Origin: Megascapheus bottae
Taxonomy: Eukaryota > Chordata > Mammalia > Rodentia > Geomyidae
NCBI GenBank assembly: GCA_024803745.1
Contig: JANJXV010000030.1
Location: 196,001 to 260,000 of the forward strand
DNA length: 64,000 bases
Direction of reading: 5' to 3'
Below the pieces are notes generated by a model that saw only the letters and a list, made by a program, of their open reading frames with translations, was not told where the DNA came from and made no database searches. How positions within the stretch are numbered: the stretch's first letter is position 1; each line of letters starts with the position of its first letter. A program made the translations under genes and the position numbers. Shown here one piece after another: positions 48,501-57,200 of the stretch.

Positions 48501-51205
48501 CCGGACAGTTCTTATGTTTCCAATTCGTTCCTCAGCTAGCTTGAGGAGGGCAAACACACAAAAGAAGAGAGTCACATTTCAACCCACAAACAAAATTATC
48601 ATTTAACTACCACTTAATGCCCTATCTGTGGAAAACTATGCATGAAACACAACTAAGTCAGAAGAAGGATACAAAGCAGAATACATCAAAAACTCTATTA
48701 GCTTAGAAAAAATCATATTAAGTGAAGTAAGCCAGACTCAAAGGAACTTAGGCTCAATGGTTTCCCTCATTCGTCATAATCAGTAGAAACCTTGGGCTCT
48801 ACTAGCAGAGATTTGCAATAGAGCAAAATCTTGATACATAAGGACATATAATGTGAAGCTAATTGAAAGGACCTCCAGGATAGTGAAACAAAAGCCATAT
48901 AATGAATGATTGTTGTCCTTAATGTACTATGTTGTCTCTCATCTCCTTTGCAGTCCCTTGGTTATCTCATATTGGTATAGTATCTCACTGTGTTATCTGA
49001 TATATTGAATTTATTTGTATTTGGATATTTGAAATTTGATAGGGAAGGGGGGAAAACCAAGATGGGTGGGGGGTGTGGGGGGGGGAGGGAAACGGGTACC
49101 AAGACATGTGAAAGGGTATCAATGTATGTGAATTAATGCACCTTCTATCTGGCAAATATCATGTAACCCTTTTACTAATTACAAAAAAAAAACTCTATTA
49201 GCAAAATAGAATTATATATGTGTGCATACACAGAAGAGATAATGACACTTATAGACAAAAATGATGGTGATGGGGAACAGACCTAATAGATTATAGATAC
49301 ACACAGAGGATAGATATAAGCAGTTATAGAAGACAGATGATAGAAAAGTGAATAGATATAAATGATACAGATGGTAGGGAAGTAGGTAAAGAAGACAGAA
49401 AGATATACTTAAATAAATAAATAATTGGGTAAATTATTGGCAGAAGATAGGCTAGTAGGCAGACAGGCATAAGGACAGATGCATAGATCGGAACAGGGCA
49501 GCAGAGACAGAAATGTTTATACAAGGACCAGGGACACGGCTCAAGTGGCAGAACACCTGCCACCAAGCGTGGGGCCCTCAGTTCAAACCCCACTACTGCG
49601 AAAATAAAGCAAAAACAAAACAAGAAATGCTTATGCACAGAAAATAAATCATTATTTTTTCTTGTCTTTTCTCAAATATTTTCACTTTTTTTTTGTCTTT
49701 TTGAAATGAGATTTCACTGGGCTGTCCAGATTGGTCTAGAACACCTGTGCTCAATGGAGCCTCCTGCCTCAATCTCTTGAGTAGCTGTGATTACAGATGT
49801 GCCCAGCTTATTTGGACATTTTCAATGATTAAATACATATCATTTTTGCAACGTAAAAATGTTACCATTAGTTTTAAAAAAGAGAGTTGAATGGTACTGC
49901 AAAGCTACCTTTACTGAGTCAGTAAAGGAGAGAGTCATCTAGAAACTATTTCCAAACCACATTCACTTGTCCTGCCAGGAGCAGCAGGGAGTCAGTGCAG
50001 CTCTAGGGAGAGGGGACCTGCTCTAGAGTGAGTGACCTCAGAGGGGAGAGGGGACCTGCTCTAGAGTGAGTGACCTCAGAGGGGAGAGGGGACCTGCTCT
50101 AGAGTGATATCAGAGGGGAGAGGGGACCTGCTCTAGAGTGCGTGACCTCAGAGGGAAGAGGGGACCTGCTCTAGAGTGAGTGACCTCAGAGGAAGTACTT
50201 TCTTTCTGGACCATGGGGTCTAATGTGAAGAAAGGAAGGCACTGTTTGGTTTTTGTTTTCTGGCTCTGGGGTTTGAAAGGAAGGCATTTTGGTTAGCAGC
50301 CATACATACCATATTTTGCCCTGCAGCTTTTGTGCTGAGCCCTTGCCCAGTAGCGACATGTTTAGAAAAGCCATTACCTGTGTGGCTTGTGCCAGCGAGT
50401 CCTGTGTGGCCCTGGATAGCTTCCGTAGGTATCGTCCATAAATCACAGCCAGGATGGACACTGGAGGCACCACACTCAGAACAAAGGAGGCCAGACTAGG
50501 TGAGACAAAAAACTGCCAAGAAAATAAAAAAGGTCAAGAGTGTTATGTGGCTAGGCACTCTCTTCTCACCACCTGCTGGGCACATGCAGAGGCAGGCAGG
50601 CTGGCAGGCACACCTCCTGTTTGGGCAGAACTCTTCAGATCAGCTTTCATCCTCTTAAAGCCTCAAGAATACATAGCATGCCATAGAGAAACAGCATGGC
50701 AGCACAATGCTGAAGACAAGATGGAAATGATTCATCCTCACATCAACTCTGCATGCCAGATGACAGTGTTCAATAGGACAGGGTGAAGACAAGCACCCGG
50801 TGGGGAAGCCTGACGGGAGCTGTGCTGGCCGGACCATACCAGGAATTCTACACTCTCGTCTGGAGCACCTCATGGCCAGAGTACCATGTCCTACCAAACT
50901 CTGAGGAGCCATCAACACTACACTACAGGGCAGCCCAGAGTCAGTCTGGGAGGAGAGGGGGCTGCTTCCACAGCTCAGCAGCCTGAAGCTTGTGGGTCTG
51001 GATCCTGTCCAGAGCTTCTAACAACTGCGGTTACTTCACACAAGTACCAGCTTCTAGCAGTAATAGGGTTTCTGTCAACATGGCAATTGTTTTAAGTGGT
51101 ACCAGGAACTCTTCAGCATGTTATTAAATTAATAACTGGTATAATGTCTCCTAATATGCTGAGAAAGCATAGAAGAATGCAGTGAAAACAGATGGATAAG
51201 ACAAA

Positions 51206-51246
<41 letters not shown>

Positions 51247-54200
51247 GTTATTTTTGGTTGTGGAACTTGAACTCTGGGCCTGGGTATTGTCCCTGAGCTT
51301 TTCAGCTCAAGGCTATCACCCTGCTCCTTGAGCCACAGTGCTACTTCTGGTTTTCTGGTGATTACTTGGAGGTAAGAGTCTCATGGACTTTAGTGCCCAG
51401 GATGGCTTTGAACCTCGATCCTCAGATCTCAGCCTTCTGAGGAGCTAGGATTACAGGGGTGAGCCACCATGTCTGGCTTAAATGTTTCTCTGTCTCTGTC
51501 TCTCTCTTCTTCCTTCCTTCCTCCCTCCCTCCCTCCCTCCCTTCCCCATGCCAATACCAGGGTGTGAACTTAGGGACTTGCTCTGCCAAATAAGAGTTTT
51601 CACTGAAAGCTATCCTTTTACCACTTGAGCCACAACCTCACTTTTGGCTTTAGGCTAGTTAACTGCAGGTAAGTGTCTCATGGACTTTTCTACCTGGGGT
51701 TGGCTTCTTTTTGCCATTGTTTCCTTGGTGCTAGAGATTGAACCCAGAGCTTTATGCATGCTATAGAAGTGTTCTACCACTGAGCTACAAATAATTTGAG
51801 TCCAGTACATAGCAAGCACTGTCCAGGCACTTGAGAAGGACCTGGGCCATGATTCCAGAGTCTGATGATATACAAGGAAAAGAGAGGACAACTTCAGGTT
51901 GCTCCAGTCTCAAAGGCCTAGAGACGGGAAAGTGTGGGGTCTTTTCCAGGAGCAGCAGGTGTGAACAGGCGCGAGCCACCATGAGTACAGTTTCCAGTGC
52001 TTGAAATGTGCAGGGTGAGATAGAGAAGCTAAAGCTTTACTTACTTTTATAATCTACATTTAAAAATCAATACTCTAATCACTTACTGCCAAACTTCACT
52101 CAGCGTGAAAACATACACTCAGTATAGCAAACCTCTTTACAGTTGCAAACTTCAGCAAATCAGAAATTTAGCAGGCTTTGAAATCATAAATATGAAGAGG
52201 GCACTGGAAAATGTTCCAGTAATTTGTTTTTTAAATCAGAGTCTCACTATGTGGTCCACACTGATCTTGAACTCTGTTTTCCTGCCTCATCCTCTCTAGT
52301 GTGACACCAAATCTGGTTTATTACACATTTTCTTTTGCCAGTCCTGGGCTTGAGCTCAGGGCCTGAGCACTGTCCTTGGACTTTCTCAAGGCTAGAGCTC
52401 TACCACTTGAGCCACAACATTACTTCTGGCTTTTTTCTATGTGTGTGGTACTGAAGAATCAAATCTGGGTCTTCGTGCATGCTAGGCAAGCACTCTACCA
52501 CTAGGCCAAACTCCCGGCCCTTATTACACATGTCAAATATTTTGCTTATACTGGGTCACATAAAATACCCAAATTAACCCTGTCTGCTTCCTTTTGCTTT
52601 TTGAATATGACCAGCGGAGATCAGATCACATTCCCAGCCCTGCTGCTCCCACAGGCCATCACTGACACCATGGTGCAAGCAGAGGAGCCACTGAGTCACT
52701 TGGTGAAGGGAAGGAACACCGTGGTGGCTCAGAGACCCCTCTCCCTTGCAGGAGCACAGCCCATGCACTTCCTCCGCCCACTGCTAGGCTCCCACAGCAC
52801 GCCTCTATCGAACTGGATGCCTTTTGCTTCCCTTTCCCTCTCCCTCTCCCTTTCCTCTCTCTGGTACTGAGGGCTGAACTCAACTCAGAGGGCCTTTGCT
52901 CCTAGGCAGGTACTCTACCACTTGAGCCGTGTCTCGAGTCATTTTTTCTTTTTGCTTTAGGTCATCTCTTGGAGGCTTTTTTTTTTGCCAGTCCTGGAGC
53001 TTGTACTCAGGGCCTGAGCACTGTCCTTGAGTTTTCTCAAGGCTAGTGCCCTACCACTTGAGCCACAGTATCATTTCCAGGTTTTTCTGTATATGTGGTG
53101 CTGAGGAATCAAAACCCAGGGCTTCGTGCATGCTAGGCAAGCGCTCTACCAATAGGCCACGCTCCCAAGGTCTTGTGTTTCTGAAGACAGCCTCAGAATA
53201 TGATCCTCCTATCTATACATCCTGGGGTAGTCAGGATCAGAATCATCACACTAGCTTGTCTGTTCCACCTCTTGAGCAGCTGGGGCTACAGATGGATATC
53301 TCCAGGCCTAAACCATGAGGCTCTCATGCCTGAACACCTGGGGCACAGGTCCTCACAAAGCCTGGGATCAAGCTGAGGCTATTATGGAAAGATACAGGCC
53401 AGGAGGCCAGGCAGGAAAGGCAATTCTTATACTCCCACAGTCTCCAGAACTTACAGAAAGACAAAAACAGGTCACCATGAGTCTTTTCACACTTCAAAGC
53501 CCTCGCCCAGGCACCCCAACCAGAAAGCACTGAAGAAAGAGGCAGACATACCATCATGCCGATGCCGATGGAGGCCTGGGCCCCGGCCCTGAGCCCATCT
53601 GAGAGGTTTTCTGTCACCGAGCGCCCCAGCAGCGCAGTGTCTGAGGAGAGGCGGTTAATCAATTCTCCTGTGCGTGTCTTGTCAAAGAAAGCAACCTCCT
53701 GCTTCAGAATGGAGGAGAAGAGTGATGTGCGCAGCCTGTTCACGATGCGCTGACCTGCAAACACACACGAGAGCTCCTGGTGGGTGCACACTCCCTGCTT
53801 CCAGGGGGACCCGGAGGGGCGGCTGCCAGCAGACCGGCCACTGGGCCTGGGGTCGGCCCCTGAGTGCCACCGCTGCTGCACTGGTCTCAACCATGGGACA
53901 GAGGACTAGTGCTGCATGCTAGCATCTCACTGTGGTCAACACTGACTTCTCCATGCAAAGTACAGTAACTGAGCTACAGACTGTGGATGCTGAGGAGAAG
54001 AGAAACACATCATGACTCAGAGTACTAGGTACCAAGAACTTTTACTTTGTGACTTTCCAAGAGTTGCTCTGTCTAACCTTGGCAACCCTGTTCTGTACTA
54101 GTCTAGCCAGGTGGGTTTGGACCGAGTGTCCTGGCCTCACTCCACATCCCTGCCAATGAGGCCTCTCCAGAGAAGCACTGCAGCCCACTTGGTGGCTGTA

Positions 54201-57200
54201 CGGTAGGGGGAAGATGAACATGTCCTTGGAGAAACCCAGGACTCGATCCCATGGCTAGGGACTGTTCTCAAACCTCTTGCAAAGCAGTATGGTGAAGAAA
54301 CCTATCTACATAAGACTTGAGAAGTTTGATCTAGAAAGATTATCTGTACCATCAGGGCTAAACACTGGATGCCAGAAGAGAGGGAGAGATCCGATCCCAG
54401 AGCAAGGAGATGTGAGGCCCCACCAGACCCTCAGCGTCCTTCACCTGCTTGGGGAGACTTGTCCCTCCAGGGGACTGACCTGATGACTGCATGAGGTAGA
54501 CACGGACGGCGTTGGCAGCAGCACCACACAGAAACACACCGGTGAGGCCTATGCAGAGCCGGGTCAGGTTGTGGCTGTAGTCCACAGCAGAGTTAGTGTA
54601 GAGGACATCGATGATCTTCCCCAGGAAGAAAGGAGCAGACATGGTGACCACACTGGATACAGCAAGGAACCCAACAGCAGCTGGAAGAGAGGAGTACATG
54701 GTCACTTGCATTCGCGGCAGAGGGAAGAAGCCTCAGTGGCCAGGGCTTTCCTCCTCCTGCCCTGGACTTAACAGAAAGACCAGAGGGTTCCAGGTTAAGA
54801 AAAAGTAGGACAGGGAGGGGACACCCTAAGCTAGACAAGATGACGTTTTAATCTGATCATTTTTGTTCTCCAGGAGCGTCTGGAAGCCAACCATGGCTGT
54901 GCATCATGCCCCTACTACCTCCTGACTTTGGCATTTATCTCAAATCATTCTTATCCTGAAGCCCTCCATACACTCTTGCTTCTTGGTGTCTAACTGTATG
55001 TTAGACTTCCAGGGAAGGTTCTTGACTATGTCTGGAACTTCAAAGTCCTTGAAATAACCTTTAGAGGGAAGTTCAGGGATATATGATGCCTGTAGATTGT
55101 CCTTTCTTATTGTCATTGCTGTGGGGGATCAAGCACTAGGAAAGTACATTATGAAAATATATAGCAATATCAATTGCTGATACTCCTAAACTACAGACAA
55201 AGGACCCAGCACCGGAGGCTCATGCCTGTAATCCTAGCTATTCATATAGCTGAGATCTGAGGATCCTGGTTCAGAGCTAGCCTGGGCAGGAAAGTCCATG
55301 AGACTCTTCTCCAATTGACTACCAAAAAGTAGGAAGAAGAGTAGCTCAAGTGGTACAGAGCTAGCCTTGAGTAAAGAAGCTCAGAGATAACACCTAGGCC
55401 CTAAGTTTAAGCCTCAAGGATGAAGAAATTTTCAAACTGAGATACCGCCTCACGTGTTCTTATTTTTCATCTTGTTTCTTCTGTGTTCTGAAGTCAGTTT
55501 CCACCAGTCACAATTGACAGCTTAGCTGTGGGGTGTTACTGCTTTCTCTGAGCTAGGGTATATCTGTAGTACGTGGATACATTGGGCCCCCTGGAATAGC
55601 TCCCACTTCAAACTCTTCTCCCTATCCTTCATGCTCTGTTCTGGGTAGACCTCTGCCTTGGTCAGGCCTCAGGAAGCAGCAACTACAAGCATTCATTCTC
55701 TGCCTTTCCTTGTTCTGTTTACATCGTCTTACATGTGAAAGCCACAGACTGAAAATTAGTGCAGAAAAGCAGTAGGTTGGAAGAATGGTCAGATCTCAGA
55801 CCTTACTACTAATTCAAGAGAGAAGTAGCCTCCTGGGACAGAGGCCCAGCACACAAACGACCTTCTTGCTGGTAGCACCTTCTTGTGGCGTAGCATCCAA
55901 AGGCCCACTACTCATTGGAGGGTGACACCCTGGCCTCCTATCTGCCAGGCACAGGGCAAGCCTAACTAAAAGCCTCCTGTCTGATCAGCGCACATCCTGC
56001 TCCTCACAAGGCTCTCAGTGGCCAACTCGATAAGAGGAGAGTTATCAGTGCAAAAGGGTTCTCTGGGTGTCTCTGCAGGCCAAGGATAAGCAGACAGATG
56101 CAATTCCAGAAGTAGGGTAGAGGCAGCAGCAGGCTCCCTGGAGAGGAATGGAAGTCATGTCCACCCTATTCTGCTGACACTTCCAACAACTCTGGTTTTC
56201 GGGTTTTGGACACAAATTATTCCGCATAAAAGTTTCCTTCACATACTGTGCAGGTGGCATACCCAGCGAACTGCTGAAACTGGAGGAAAGATCATTACTC
56301 AAATATAAACCCACATTTTTGGAAAAGGCCTTGTGGGTTCTCTAAAAATTAAAAAACTACTCTTGACATTTCTTGTCTTCTTCAGTTTTGGGGAGTCCAC
56401 TTAAAGACACTGAGGAAAACACCTATTGTCACACAGCTGCCATGCACCTGCAGCACTTCAGAGACTTGCCAGTGCCCAAGGGTGCCTTGATTACAGTCTT
56501 AGCATTGAGAGCTTAGGTGGCAGAGTGTTTTCAAGGCCCTGGGTTTAATACCACAAAAAATAAAAATATGAAAAATCTCTACACTATATACTTCACTGGA
56601 TGGCATGGCTTAGAGGTAGGAACACTGGCCTAGCAAGAGTTCAAACTCCAGTACCACCAAAAAAGCGGCTGGGAGTTTGGCCTAATGGCAGAATGTTTGC
56701 CTAGCATGAATGAAGACCTGGGTTTGATTCCTTGGTACCACATACACAGAAAAGTCAGAAGTGGTACTATAGCTCGAGTAGCAGAGCGCTAGCCTTGAGG
56801 AAAAAGCCCAAGGATAGTTCCCAGGCCCTGAGTTCAAGCCCCGTGACAGTTCAGGTCCCTCATCAAATATCCTAAAACGCAACATGTATACCTGCTCAAA
56901 AATAAAAACTAGCAACATGGGAGACAAGATGATCTCAGTCAAGTTCAAGGCCAGCTTGAATTACGTCTCAAAAAAAAAAAGTAAGAGAGAAATGAATAGG
57001 GTTATTTTTCAGGATTTTTTTTCCTTGTCAGTTGTAGGACTTGAAGCCTGAACCAGGGCCTGGGCGCGATCCCTAAGCCCTTCTGAGCAAGGCTGGTGCT
57101 CCACCACTCTGAACCACAGCTTCACTTTCATTTCTGGAGAGGTTAATTAGAGATAAAGAATCTCAAGGGCCCCTTTCTGCCCACACTGGCCTTGAACTGT

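Noticed and set aside
47944..50195. CRISPR-like look of the 36-bp and 38-bp direct repeats
   Set aside because: Units abut with no unique spacers, the genome is mammalian and there are no cas genes. They are minisatellites.
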